From Flavobacterium nitrogenifigens (GTDB lineage: Bacteria > Bacteroidota > Bacteroidia > Flavobacteriales > Flavobacteriaceae), in assembly GCF_003254565.1 (NCBI RefSeq), contig NZ_QJRI01000177.1, positions 62,001-126,000 on the forward strand: DNA of 64,000 bases, written 5' to 3'. This document shows, piece after piece, positions 48,667 through 57,634 of this stretch; positions within the stretch are counted from its first letter, which is position 1, and each line of letters opens with the position of its first letter. The notes under the pieces are model-generated. The model did no database searches, was not told the DNA's origin, and was given only the letters and a program-made list of their open reading frames with translations. The position numbers and the translations under genes were made by a program.

Positions 48667-50244
48667 ATGAAAAAAATATTTTTCCTATTTATAACAGGAC
48701 TAACTGTCAGCGCGTCATATTCTCAAGAAGTCTCAGATGCTTTGCGTTATTCTCAAGAAAACCTTACTGGAACTGCACGTTATAGAGCGATGAGTGGTGC
48801 TTTTGGCGCGGTTGGAGGAGACATATCTTCTTTAAGCGTCAATCCTGCTGGATCAGCAATTTTCAACAGCAATCAAGTTGGTTTTTCGTTCAGCAATCAG
48901 AATATCAAGAACAACTCTAATTATTTCGGCCCTCAAACAACAGATAAAGAAAACTCTTTTATCTTAAACCAAGCGGGCGGTGTATTTGTATTTAAAAACC
49001 ATAATCCAAATGTGAAATGGAATAAAATTTCTATTGGCGCAACATACGAAAACACTAATAATTTTAATAACGAAGTTTTCTCTGCAGGAACTGCGAATAA
49101 CTCTGTAGATGGATATTTTCTAGATTATGCAAATTACAGCAATGGAGGCGCTCCTGTTCCTCAGGAATTTGTTACTTTACAACCAAACGAAACATTATCT
49201 GATCTATATCAATATTTAGGATCCAATTTTCCTAACGGCCAATACCCAAACCTAAACGGTTTTTCTGCACAACAAGCACTATTAGGAAATATTGGACACA
49301 TTATAGGCATTGATGAAGCAAACAATCCAAACAGTACCTATTCTACAAATGTTCCAAAAAACGGCAAGTACTACCAAACAAATGATATATACACAAGAGG
49401 CTATAATAGTAAAGTAAGTTTCAATATAGCAACATCATATAAAGACCGATTATATTTAGGAGCCAATTTAAATCTTCATATTACAGACTATAGAAGATCG
49501 ACAAGTTTCTATGAATACAATAACAGCCCACTTCAATCTAACGCAACAATATCAAGTATAAGTTTTAACAATGATTTATATACTTACGGAAACGGATTCT
49601 CTTTTCAACTTGGAGCAATAGGAAAAGTAACTAATAATTTTAGACTTGGTGTGGCATATGAATCTAACACTTGGTACGAACTTTACGATGAACTTTCACA
49701 AAGCGTATATACTACAAGCCAAGCAGCAGGCGGATCAATTTTAAATGCAAATGCAAACCCTAATGTTGTAAATGTCTACGAACGTTACACCTTGCAAACA
49801 CCAGATAAATGGACTTTTAGCGCCGCATACATATTTGGCAAATCTGGCTTATTAAGCATTGACTACGGCATAAGAAACTACGGAAACGCTAAATTCAAAC
49901 CTGCTAATGCTGGCTTTGGCGGCATTAATAACCAAATAGACAACACTCTTACTAGCACAGGCGAACTTCGTATTGGTGGCGAATACAAAATCAAACAATT
50001 AAGTTTACGAGGAGGATACCGCTATGAAGGAAGCCCTTATAAAAACGGAATCACAGTTGGAGATTTAAACAGCTATTCTGCTGGTTTGGGATATAATTTC
50101 GGATCTACTAAGTTGGATTTAGCTTATTCTTACTTAGAAAGAAAATCTAAGGAAGCTTTTTTAGCATCACCAGGTTTTACAAACGGAGCCAACATCACTT
50201 CTAAATTAAACAATGTCACTATGACTTTATTATTTGAATTGTAA
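48667..50244 (+). CDS. FadL/OmpP1-type outer membrane transport protein
   Basis: The protein is 525 aa from ATG 48667 (MKKIFFLFITGL); an ATG 60 nt upstream overlaps the lipoprotein gene and would mask the signal peptide. The mature start contains ALRYSQENLTGTARYRAMSGAFGAVGGDISSLSVNPAGSA, the typical hatch-domain start of the FadL/OmpP1 family (the NPA motif is visible). The rest is a long beta-barrel ending NVTMTLLFEL. It may transport hydrophobic compounds. A terminator follows. Confidence 0.85.
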   Translation: MKKIFFLFITGLTVSASYSQEVSDALRYSQENLTGTARYRAMSGAFGAVGGDISSLSVNPAGSAIFNSNQVGFSFSNQNIKNNSNYFGPQTTDKENSFILNQAGGVFVFKNHNPNVKWNKISIGATYENTNNFNNEVFSAGTANNSVDGYFLDYANYSNGGAPVPQEFVTLQPNETLSDLYQYLGSNFPNGQYPNLNGFSAQQALLGNIGHIIGIDEANNPNSTYSTNVPKNGKYYQTNDIYTRGYNSKVSFNIATSYKDRLYLGANLNLHITDYRRSTSFYEYNNSPLQSNATISSISFNNDLYTYGNGFSFQLGAIGKVTNNFRLGVAYESNTWYELYDELSQSVYTTSQAAGGSILNANANPNVVNVYERYTLQTPDKWTFSAAYIFGKSGLLSIDYGIRNYGNAKFKPANAGFGGINNQIDNTLTSTGELRIGGEYKIKQLSLRGGYRYEGSPYKNGITVGDLNSYSAGLGYNFGSTKLDLAYSYLERKSKEAFLASPGFTNGANITSKLNNVTMTLLFEL

Positions 50245-50270
50245 TTAAAAATCAAAATAGATGATTGAGA

Positions 50271-50306
50271 ATTTCCATCAAGTTCATACTTGGTGGATTT
50301 TTTTTT
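50271..50306 (+). terminator. Terminator after the FadL-type gene
   Basis: TCCATCAAG (50274-50282) and CTTGGTGGA (50289-50297) pair with one G-T and are followed by nine T residues. Confidence 0.8.
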
Positions 50307-50428
50307 ATTCTTCCGAAAACCTTTTTATTTTAAATCTAATTCAAAAAACACTAGCAACCAAACCTATTAACTTCATAAAAAACAGCTAAAACAAACTGCA
50401 AACTAGTGTGGTTTGAATAAAAAAAGTG

Positions 50429-50436
50429 TAATTTTG
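50429..50436 (+). promoter_or_regulatory. -7 promoter element of rimO
   Basis: TAATTTTG lies 19 nt before the ATG at 50456 and fits TAnnTTTG. A TTTG at 50412 is too close to be a normal -33. Confidence 0.5.
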
Positions 50437-50455
50437 CACTCCAATTTATAAAAGT

Positions 50456-51769
50456 ATGAGAACCAAGTCTTTAAAAAAGAACAAAATTAACGTAATCACT
50501 CTTGGGTGTTCAAAAAATGTTTATGATAGTGAAGTCCTAATGGGACAGCTACGTGCGAATGGAAAAGAAGTTGAACATGAAGCTCCTGCAGAAAAAGAAG
50601 GAAACATTATTGTAATTAATACTTGCGGGTTTATTGATAATGCAAAAGCAGAATCTGTAAATATGATTTTGGAGTATGCAGATAAAAAAGACAAAGGACT
50701 AGTTGACAAAGTTTTTGTAACAGGATGTTTATCTGAACGTTACAGACCAGATTTAGAAAAAGAAATTCCGAACGTTGACCAATATTTTGGAACTACAGAA
50801 TTACCTCAGCTATTAAAAGCTCTTGGTGCCGATTATAAGCATGAATTACTTGGAGAACGTTTAACTACAACTCCAAAAAATTATGCTTATTTAAAAATTG
50901 CAGAAGGATGCGACAGACCTTGCAGTTTCTGTGCGATTCCGCTAATGAGAGGCTCTCACGTTTCTCAACCAATTGAAAAATTAGTTAAAGAAGCTGAAGG
51001 ATTAGCTAAAAACGGAGTTAAAGAATTAATCTTAATTGCCCAAGACTTAACTTATTATGGTCTTGATCTTTATAAAAAAAGAAATCTTGCAGAATTACTA
51101 GAAGCTTTAGTAAAAGTAGAAGGAATTGAATGGATTCGTTTACACTACGCCTTCCCTACTGGTTTCCCTATGGATGTTTTGGAAGTAATGAAGCGCGAAC
51201 CTAAAATCTGTAATTATATAGATATTCCGTTACAGCATATTTCTGATTCCATTTTGAAATCAATGCGTCGTGGTACAACTCAAGCAAAAACGACTCAGTT
51301 ATTAAAAGACTTCCGCGCTGCAGTTCCTGGAATGGCAATTAGAACTACTCTTATTGTTGGTTATCCAGGTGAAACTCAAGAAGATTTTGAGATTTTGAAA
51401 GATTTTGTTCAGGAAATGAAATTTGACAGAATGGGATGTTTTGCTTATTCTCATGAAGAGAACACTCATGCTTATTTATTGGAAGACGATGTTCCAGATG
51501 ATGTAAAACAAGCAAGAGCAAATGAAATTATGGAATTGCAATCTCAAATTTCTTGGGATTTGAATCAGGAAAAAGTCGGCAAAGTATATAAATGCATCAT
51601 TGACAGAAAAGAAGGCGCTCATTTTGTTGGACGTACAGAGTTTGATAGTCCAGATGTTGATAATGAAGTTTTAATTGATGCTTCTAAACATTATGTAAAA
51701 ACAGGAGAATTTGTTAATATCAAGATAATTGAAGCAACAGAATTTGATTTATACGGGGAACCTGCTTAA
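50456..51769 (+). CDS. rimO: Ribosomal protein S12 methylthiotransferase RimO
   Basis: The protein is 437 aa. The N-terminal UPF0004 domain carries three Cys for an accessory iron-sulfur cluster (TLGCSKNVYDSEV, NTCGFID, VTGCLSERY). The radical SAM motif is CDRPCSFCAIP. A TRAM domain ends the protein (KIIEATEFDLYGEP). The SxN and GSHVSQPIEKLV features distinguish RimO from MiaB. It methylthiolates Asp in ribosomal protein S12. Confidence 0.96.
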   Translation: MRTKSLKKNKINVITLGCSKNVYDSEVLMGQLRANGKEVEHEAPAEKEGNIIVINTCGFIDNAKAESVNMILEYADKKDKGLVDKVFVTGCLSERYRPDLEKEIPNVDQYFGTTELPQLLKALGADYKHELLGERLTTTPKNYAYLKIAEGCDRPCSFCAIPLMRGSHVSQPIEKLVKEAEGLAKNGVKELILIAQDLTYYGLDLYKKRNLAELLEALVKVEGIEWIRLHYAFPTGFPMDVLEVMKREPKICNYIDIPLQHISDSILKSMRRGTTQAKTTQLLKDFRAAVPGMAIRTTLIVGYPGETQEDFEILKDFVQEMKFDRMGCFAYSHEENTHAYLLEDDVPDDVKQARANEIMELQSQISWDLNQEKVGKVYKCIIDRKEGAHFVGRTEFDSPDVDNEVLIDASKHYVKTGEFVNIKIIEATEFDLYGEPA

Positions 51770-51811
51770 ATTTACCCTGAACAATTGTTAATCACAGATA
51801 AAAATACTTTT

Positions 51812-52357
51812 ATGAAACCTTTTCAAACTTTATTTATTTTAGTTTTTGGCTTATTTACTTTTACTGTTTCTGCCCAATATGGAGGAGGCTACAATAATGG
51901 CTATGGTAACGGTTATGGAAATGGCTACGGAAGAGGAAGCGGAATGGGTATGGACAGAAGCATGATGGCTGGACAACAGCAAGGTTCTCAAAGCAAACCT
52001 AAAGAAACTCCACCCGAAGAAACGGCAGGAATGATTGTAGAACAAATGAAACCGCAAGTAAATCTAGATGAATTACAAGCAATTGCGATTACAAATGTTT
52101 TAGCTGACAGCATACGAGAACAAGGCATTTTGTTAAAAAATGAAAGCAGCAACCAAGATCAAAAAATTGAGCAGATAAAAGCTTTACGCGAAAGTACCGA
52201 TAAAAAGATTACGGCTTTTTTAAATCCGGACCAAATTGAAAAGTACAAAACTTTCATGGACACTTTAAAAGAAGTAAAAAAGACCAAATCGAAAAAGAAA
52301 AAAGATAAAGATTCTAAAGAAGTAAAAGACACTACGGATACGAAAATATCAGAATAA
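51812..52357 (+). CDS. Exported Spy/CpxP-like small protein
   Basis: The protein is 181 aa from ATG 51812, with a signal peptide ending VSAQ, then a Gly/Tyr/Asn-rich linker (YGNGYGNGYGRGSG), and a helical region EELQ-like (LDELQAIAITNVLADSIREQ, then LRESTDKKITAFLNPDQIEK) resembling the CpxP/Spy LTXXQ type, although this similarity is weak. The C-terminus is extremely Lys/Asp-rich. Possible periplasmic chaperone or metal-stress protein. A TTG at 51785 would add a pre-sequence but is unlikely. Confidence 0.7.
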   Translation: MKPFQTLFILVFGLFTFTVSAQYGGGYNNGYGNGYGNGYGRGSGMGMDRSMMAGQQQGSQSKPKETPPEETAGMIVEQMKPQVNLDELQAIAITNVLADSIREQGILLKNESSNQDQKIEQIKALRESTDKKITAFLNPDQIEKYKTFMDTLKEVKKTKSKKKKDKDSKEVKDTTDTKISE

Positions 52358-52385
52358 TCGTTATTAACCTATAAAACAACGAATT

Positions 52386-53291
52386 ATGACAAAAAAGCAT
52401 TTTTGTTATCTGATTTTAGCTGTTATTGCCAGTGCTTGTTCGACAAATCCGTACAAGAATACTGAAAAAGCTTATGATCAGCAGCTGAAAAATTTGGAAA
52501 ACCAGATTACAAGTAAAGAAGCTAAAACAATTCCGGCAGTTTCACCTGTTGTTATTGATACTTCGTATGCGCAGCAACTGAGAATTGTAAAAGACACCTT
52601 ATCTAAAACAAATTCAACTTATTTGCAAAACGGCATTAACACGGAATGGATTGGTACGGTAAATTTCAATTTAAGAAAACCAAGCTTTGTTATTATTCAT
52701 CATACGGCTCAAGATTCTTTGCAGCAGACGATAAATACTTTTACTAAAACAAAGACTCAAGTAAGTGCACACTATATCATTTCTGAAAACGGAAAAGTAG
52801 TGCAAATGCTGAATGACTATTTAAGAGCTTGGCATGCTGGAAATTCTACTTGGGGAAAAGTAACCGATTTAAACTCTTGTTCTATCGGTATTGAACTAGA
52901 CAATAACGGATTTAAACCTTTTACAGAAGCTCAAATCAGCAGTTTGGTAGCTCTGTTAACCAAATTAAAAAAAGATTATAATATTCCGACACAAAACTTT
53001 TTAGGTCACGCAGATATTGCTCCTGGAAGAAAACAAGATCCAAGCGCTTTATTTCCTTGGAAAACCTTAGCAGAAAAAGGATTCGGAATCTGGCCAGACG
53101 AAGTCTTAGAACCTGCACCATTTGATTTTAAAATTGAACCCGCATTGAGAATTATCGGTTACAACACTAAAAATTTGACCGCGGCAATTCAAGCATTTAA
53201 ATTGCATTATATTCAAACCGACGCAACTTCAGTTTTAGATAGAAAAACAATTGATGCTATTTATTCGATTTATAAAAAACAGGTTCAATAA
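52386..53291 (+). CDS. N-acetylmuramoyl-L-alanine amidase, AmpD-like lipoprotein
   Basis: The protein is 301 aa. Lipobox VIASAC (Cys 18). The amidase_2 domain carries zinc ligands in VIIHHTAQD, and in FLGHADIAPGRKQDPSALFPW, plus the NSCSIGIELDNNG and HAGNSTWGK segments. A C-terminal peptidoglycan-binding-like region follows (FDFKIEPALRIIGYNTKNLTAAIQAFKLHY). It should cleave the amide bond between MurNAc and the stem peptide in wall recycling or remodelling. It begins 28 nt after the previous gene and ends before a terminator. Confidence 0.9.
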   Translation: MTKKHFCYLILAVIASACSTNPYKNTEKAYDQQLKNLENQITSKEAKTIPAVSPVVIDTSYAQQLRIVKDTLSKTNSTYLQNGINTEWIGTVNFNLRKPSFVIIHHTAQDSLQQTINTFTKTKTQVSAHYIISENGKVVQMLNDYLRAWHAGNSTWGKVTDLNSCSIGIELDNNGFKPFTEAQISSLVALLTKLKKDYNIPTQNFLGHADIAPGRKQDPSALFPWKTLAEKGFGIWPDEVLEPAPFDFKIEPALRIIGYNTKNLTAAIQAFKLHYIQTDATSVLDRKTIDAIYSIYKKQVQ

Positions 53292-53310
53292 AACCTCAAC
53301 AATTAAACAA

Positions 53311-53350
53311 AAAAAGGGTTTCTGTAAAAAATACAGAAACCCTTTTTTTT
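53311..53350 (+). terminator. Terminator after the amidase gene
   Basis: AAAAAGGGTTTCTGTA pairs with TACAGAAACCCTTTTT, followed by a T run. Confidence 0.9.
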
Positions 53351-53390
53351 ATGGTTTATTATGAAAGATTTCTTGTTTTCAACCTACAAA

Positions 53391-53565
53391 TCAAACGTTC
53401 CTACGGAACGTATAACCGCACGACAATCAATTCAATTCTACCAACAAAACATTCCTACGGAATGATTATCGACTATTCAACTTCGAACCTGAAACTTCAA
53501 ACCTCAAACTTCAAACCTCAAACCTCAAACTTGAAACTTGAAACCTGAAACTTGAAACCTGAAAC
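53391..53565. repeat. Short palindromes and heptad-type tandem repeat
   Basis: CGTTCCTACGGAACG (53396-53410) and CATTCCTACGGAATG (53450-53464) are two related palindromes. From about 53481 to 53565 the sequence is a run of 7-nt units (AAACCTC, AAACTTC, AAACTTG, AAACCTG). This is typical of dispersed intergenic repeats. The frames open here are non-coding. Confidence 0.7.
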
Positions 53566-53569
53566 AAAT

Positions 53570-53606
53570 AAAAAAGCTGCCAAAACATTAATATGTTTCG
53601 ACAGCT
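53570..53606 (-). terminator. Terminator of the porin gene
   Basis: On the minus strand AGCTGTCGAAACAT and ATGTTTTGGCAGCT form a stem with two mismatched positions, followed by T residues. A run of 16 A at 53609-53624 lies between it and the stop codon. Confidence 0.75.
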
Positions 53607-53639
53607 CCAAAAAAAAAAAAAAAATATCAATCTTTATCT

Positions 53640-54731
53640 CTAGAAAGAGTATGTTGTTGCAATTAAGGCATAGAAACTTCCGCCTGTTGGTAACGCATCT
53701 TTATCTAAAAATATATCTTCAGACGCTGCATCGTATCTTAGCTCAGGAATTATAGTTAGTTTTCCAACTTTGTAGTTTAACGAAACTGTATTAGCAAATA
53801 CATTTGACCCTGCTAAGGTTCCTAAACTTGGTGCTGCATCTTTTGCATCAAAATATTCCATTCTGTAAGCTAAAAGTAAAGATGGTTTGAAAGTGTAAGT
53901 AGCATATCCTACTAAAGAAAACCAATCTCCATCTAAATTACTATCAAAATCATTTGTCGTTTTAGCATAAGTTGCGTTTAAGCCAAGCGAAAAACTATCT
54001 GAAATTGCTTTAGAAGCTGTTAAATCAAACTGTGTTTTGTTTTCGTCTGAAACCGGAATCGTACTTCCTGGTATTGGGTTAGTACTTCCTGTCGTAAAAT
54101 TCAAATAAGCACTTCCTGTATCTCCAATATATCCTACTTGTCCAATGAACGTTTTTTGGTATGAACCTGCATCCATAGCCGATTTAAAGTCTGTTGGGTT
54201 GGTTAAACCTAACATCGCTGTAAATTTACCAGAAGTATATTGTGCTTTAACCCCTGTATTAAAAAATGGCCCATAAGAAAACGCATAAGACATACTGTAG
54301 TTTTTGTTATCTACGGCATCTAATACCTCATAACCAATATGGGTTCCGAAACTACCCGCTACAACTTTAAATTCATCAGTTAAATTGTATGTAAAGAATA
54401 ATTGTTTAATCATAAATTTTGCACTTGCATCTTTATCTGGTGTTTCATTATACGAAAACTCTGCTGCTCTTTTTCCGAAACCTAAGTCTACAAAAACGGA
54501 AGCTTTTCCAAAAGTATGACTCGCTTCTATCGACGCCATTCCCAACTCGAATGAATTCTGTGAGTTGGTGAAGCTCGTTAATCCATTCATTTGTTTTGAA
54601 AAATCATATTTATAGTACGCATCTGCAGAACCTCCCCATGTGGTTGCTGGGGGAGCTGCTGCTTCCTCTTCTTGGGCAAAGGCAAAAGAACTTGTTAACA
54701 TCGCGGCTAAAATGTGAAATGCTTTTTTCAT
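53640..54731 (-). CDS. Outer membrane beta-barrel porin (BBP2/OmpL-like)
   Basis: The protein is 363 aa with a signal peptide ending FAFAQ and a short acidic, Ala/Pro-rich start. The barrel begins TTWGGSADAYYKYDFSKQ and contains alternating strands with PTDFKSAMD and TYTFKPSLLLAYRMEYFD, ending YALIATTYSF with a terminal Phe. It matches the beta-barrel porin-2 type of Bacteroidota, often next to ammonium transporters; none is in this window. Stand-alone on the minus strand. Confidence 0.85.
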   Translation of the reverse strand: MKKAFHILAAMLTSSFAFAQEEEAAAPPATTWGGSADAYYKYDFSKQMNGLTSFTNSQNSFELGMASIEASHTFGKASVFVDLGFGKRAAEFSYNETPDKDASAKFMIKQLFFTYNLTDEFKVVAGSFGTHIGYEVLDAVDNKNYSMSYAFSYGPFFNTGVKAQYTSGKFTAMLGLTNPTDFKSAMDAGSYQKTFIGQVGYIGDTGSAYLNFTTGSTNPIPGSTIPVSDENKTQFDLTASKAISDSFSLGLNATYAKTTNDFDSNLDGDWFSLVGYATYTFKPSLLLAYRMEYFDAKDAAPSLGTLAGSNVFANTVSLNYKVGKLTIIPELRYDAASEDIFLDKDALPTGGSFYALIATTYSF

Positions 54732-55273
54732 GTTTTAATTTGGTTTTTAGTTATTAATTGATTCTGGTTAGTTAATCTTTTATATATCTATTTAATAGCA
54801 TAAGTCATTTCTAAAACCTTTCATGCGCCCTTCAAATCATCATCATTTTCATTAGCGAATTTATTAACTTTTGTATGAGTAGAATAATTCAAAACTGCTT
54901 TTTTGACGTTTTAGACGAAGAATTATGGATTACAAAAATTATATCGCCAATAATCGTGATTTGACATTTATCGATAATTGTTTTTGAAAATTCAACAACA
55001 CATTTATAGTCGATTTTCAAAATTTATAATAGGTTAAAGTAAAAATTACTACAAAAATCAAACTAAAACTAACATCAAAACATATATAAAAATAAAATAC
55101 CCCTAAAAAAATAGGGGTATATAAAAAATATTAGAAATAATAGACTCCAAACACTTTCAAAAAAAGACAACTTAAAAACCATTTTAAAGTAAACTAAATT
55201 CTTACAAATAACAACCTTACAAAACACCTCTTGATTGCGATCTGAAAAGCACAGTTTATAATATAGAAAAATC
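54732..55273. other. Intergenic stretch without a supported gene
   Basis: Between the porin start and the PUL terminator I see only AT-rich sequence with one stem, ATACCCCTA (55097-55105) and TAGGGGTAT (55112-55120), followed on the minus strand by T-rich sequence that could be a second terminator for the PUL. No tRNA or riboswitch-like structure was recognised. Confidence 0.6.
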
Positions 55274-55307
55274 AAAAAAGCCCGTTCATTTAAGTGAACG
55301 GGCTTTT
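55274..55307 (-). terminator. Terminator of the polysaccharide utilization locus
   Basis: On the minus strand AAAGCCCGTTCA and TGAACGGGCTTT pair with a 6-nt loop and are followed by a T run, 20 nt after the GH5 stop. Confidence 0.9.
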
Positions 55308-55327
55308 ATATAAACTACTCGAATGAT

Positions 55328-56293
55328 CTATTCTTCTTTATTGTATTTCCTTAAATATTCACGGACTTTAATTCCCGAATCTTTTAAATCCTCATCCTTC
55401 CATTTCCCATCCGATTTAGCAGATTTTTTTAAAATAGAACACGTTTCATCTTTATCAGATACGGACCAAGTTATCCAGCTTAGTTTTCGAGCTTCCATCC
55501 AATCTATGTATTCTTGCCAAGCTTTATAATTGAGAGGTCCATCGCCAGAGGCTTCCATTCCAGCAGATTCCGAAATAAAAACTGGCAACCCTCTCTTAAT
55601 AGCCAAATCGGTTCTATCTCTTAATTCTTTGCCATGTGTTGCAGCATAAAAATGCATGGTATACATTATATTAGTATAACCTCTTATCGGATCTTCGGCT
55701 GGAAGATCGATGTCCTGATCCCAATGCGGACAGCCAACTAGAATAATATTATTAGGATCGTTTTCACGAATTACTCGAATTACTTCTTCTGCGTAATTTT
55801 TTACTTCCCACCAAGTTTCATAATCAGGCTCATTAAACACTTCGTATATAATATTAGGATACTTGGCGTACTTTTTTGACATCTCTGCAAAAAACTGTTT
55901 GGCCTCTTTCAAATTTATATTATGGCTATGCCAATCTATAATGACATAGATATCCGATTTTATGGCGCCATTTACAACCGCCTCTATTTTCTCTTTAGAA
56001 AATTCTGGATCCTTTATATAGGAGTAATCGCCAAGTTCGATTCCCATTGCAGCACGAACGACATTACAATTAAAATCCTTTTTTAGCCAGCTCACTGCTT
56101 TTTCATTATAAAATCTCGGCCACATGCTATGCCACCCAAAACTTAATCCTCGAAGCACAACTGGATTATTATCTTTATCTACAAGTTGAGTTCCAAGAAC
56201 GCTTAATTGACCATGTTTTTTAACAAATTGCGCTTTTGAAATATTTACAATCAGTAAAAGAAAAAAAGCAGCAAAACAGAACTTTGATTTCAT
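55328..56293 (-). CDS. Glycoside hydrolase family 5 (cellulase-like)
   Basis: The protein is 321 aa with a signal peptide ending SKAQ. The GH5 fold shows LRGLSFGWHSMWPRFYNEKAV near residue 48, VIIDWHSHN (117-125), acid/base E155 in VFNEPD and nucleophile E242 in VFISESAG. VVRAAMG resembles the GH5_2 endoglucanase group, but subfamily and substrate (beta-glucan, glucomannan or mannan) are not certain. No lipobox, so it is probably periplasmic or secreted. It is last in the PUL operon, 12 nt after GH27. Confidence 0.9.
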   Translation of the reverse strand: MKSKFCFAAFFLLLIVNISKAQFVKKHGQLSVLGTQLVDKDNNPVVLRGLSFGWHSMWPRFYNEKAVSWLKKDFNCNVVRAAMGIELGDYSYIKDPEFSKEKIEAVVNGAIKSDIYVIIDWHSHNINLKEAKQFFAEMSKKYAKYPNIIYEVFNEPDYETWWEVKNYAEEVIRVIRENDPNNIILVGCPHWDQDIDLPAEDPIRGYTNIMYTMHFYAATHGKELRDRTDLAIKRGLPVFISESAGMEASGDGPLNYKAWQEYIDWMEARKLSWITWSVSDKDETCSILKKSAKSDGKWKDEDLKDSGIKVREYLRKYNKEE

Positions 56294-56305
56294 AACATAT
56301 TAGTT

Positions 56306-57538
56306 TTAAGGAATTAGTTTTAGGGTAACAACATCATGTGAAGCAATTTCTGCACTAAAAGGTTTCTTGGTATTTCCTGCTTCTTTGTTTTTCCAAAGGT
56401 CTTTTATTTTGAAGATTGTTTTGCTAAAATCAGCTTCATAACCAAAATCAGCATCTTTTAAATTATTTTTATTCCAATTGAAAGTAACCTTTTTTGAAGT
56501 TTCGGTTCTATTTACAAAACTCACTGCCCAAGCACCGTCAGAAAGAGGTTTTACCCACACTTCTACCCCATCTAAGATAGTATATTTAAAACCCTGAATT
56601 CCAAGTTTATCCTGATTTACAGCAAGAAGTTCTTTATTGGTTAAAATTGCCAAAGTTTCTTTTGACATTTTTCTATAATCGTTTCCAGTAAATAAAGGCG
56701 AAGAAAGCATACACCACATCGCAAAATGCGTTTTGTCTTCGGTATCGTTCATTTCGTTTCCAACTTCCATCATATCAAAATCATTCCAATGATCTGGACC
56801 TGAATATTTACGAATATCTTTTCTCATATCGGCGATTTTCATGAATCCCCAAGACGACCAATTTTCTGGGTGTTTGAATTCGCAGTCAAAACATGGGTAT
56901 ATATCTCCCGAAATTCTCCACAGATTTCCAACTGGTTTTCCCCATTCCCACGGCTGATTGTCTCCCCATTCGCAAAGACTAAACACAATTGGCCTTCCAG
57001 CTGTTTTTAATGCATTGCTCATTGTTGTGTAAGCTTCTTTTGCCGTGATTCCTTCTGTATTACACCAATCGTATTTTAAAAAATCGATTCCGAGTTTTGC
57101 ATAAAATCTAGCATCCTGATATTCATAACCTCTTGTTCCTGGATAACCTGCACAGGTTTTGGTTCCAGCGCAATTATACAAGCCAAATTTCAGACCTTTG
57201 TTATGCACATAATCAATAAGCACTTTCATTCCGTTTGGAAATTTTTCTGGATCTGGCACTAAATCACCATTTGCATCTCGCTCATGCGTCATCCAGCCAT
57301 CATCTAAAACAATATAATTATAACCAGCAGCTGCTAAACCCGAAGTGACCATAATATCTGCGGTTTCTTTTACTAATTTTTCATCAATATTGGTTGCAAA
57401 AGTATTCCACGAATTCCATCCCATCGGCGGAGTCATTGCCAACCCTTCGTATTTTCCGCCCGTTTGTGTATGCGTATTTCCCTGACCGAAACTGAAAATT
57501 GAAAAGCACAGAGAGAATAATAAAATTATTTTTTTCAT
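56306..57538 (-). CDS. Glycoside hydrolase family 27 alpha-galactosidase
   Basis: The protein is 410 aa with a signal peptide ending SFGQG. Family 27 motifs: PPMGWNSWNTFATNIDEK (about 37-54), LDDGWM (79-83), nucleophile D157 in LKYDWC and acid/base D212 in WRISGDI. It should remove alpha-1,6 galactose side chains from galactomannan or galacto-oligosaccharides. It follows the IPT gene after a terminator-like hairpin and precedes GH5. The pair suggests a galactomannan-type or mixed glucomannan substrate. Confidence 0.93.
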   Translation of the reverse strand: MKKIILLFSLCFSIFSFGQGNTHTQTGGKYEGLAMTPPMGWNSWNTFATNIDEKLVKETADIMVTSGLAAAGYNYIVLDDGWMTHERDANGDLVPDPEKFPNGMKVLIDYVHNKGLKFGLYNCAGTKTCAGYPGTRGYEYQDARFYAKLGIDFLKYDWCNTEGITAKEAYTTMSNALKTAGRPIVFSLCEWGDNQPWEWGKPVGNLWRISGDIYPCFDCEFKHPENWSSWGFMKIADMRKDIRKYSGPDHWNDFDMMEVGNEMNDTEDKTHFAMWCMLSSPLFTGNDYRKMSKETLAILTNKELLAVNQDKLGIQGFKYTILDGVEVWVKPLSDGAWAVSFVNRTETSKKVTFNWNKNNLKDADFGYEADFSKTIFKIKDLWKNKEAGNTKKPFSAEIASHDVVTLKLIP

Positions 57539-57565
57539 CCTATTAAATTTAAATGTATCACAAAA

Positions 57566-57600
57566 AAATATTCCCTAATTGAGTAGATTAGGGAATATTT
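57566..57600 (-). terminator. Intra-operon hairpin between SusCD-IPT and the hydrolases
   Basis: On the minus strand a perfect 14-bp stem (AAATATTCCCTAAT / ATTAGGGAATATTT) with a 7-nt loop is followed by a T run. It lies between the IPT stop (57635) and the GH27 start (57538), so it may partly terminate transcription before the enzymes. Confidence 0.8.
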
Positions 57601-57634
57601 AAACAAAACTAAAACCAAAATAGATTCTTTACTT

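Noticed and set aside
53351..53755. Short plus-strand ORFs of 65 and 67 aa
   Set aside because: They lie in palindromes, a 7-nt tandem repeat and a poly-A run, and the second overlaps the porin gene on the opposite strand.
55075..55275. 66-aa minus-strand ORF upstream of the PUL terminator
   Set aside because: It lies in AT-rich sequence after the PUL terminator, contains a hairpin and has no similarity I recognise.
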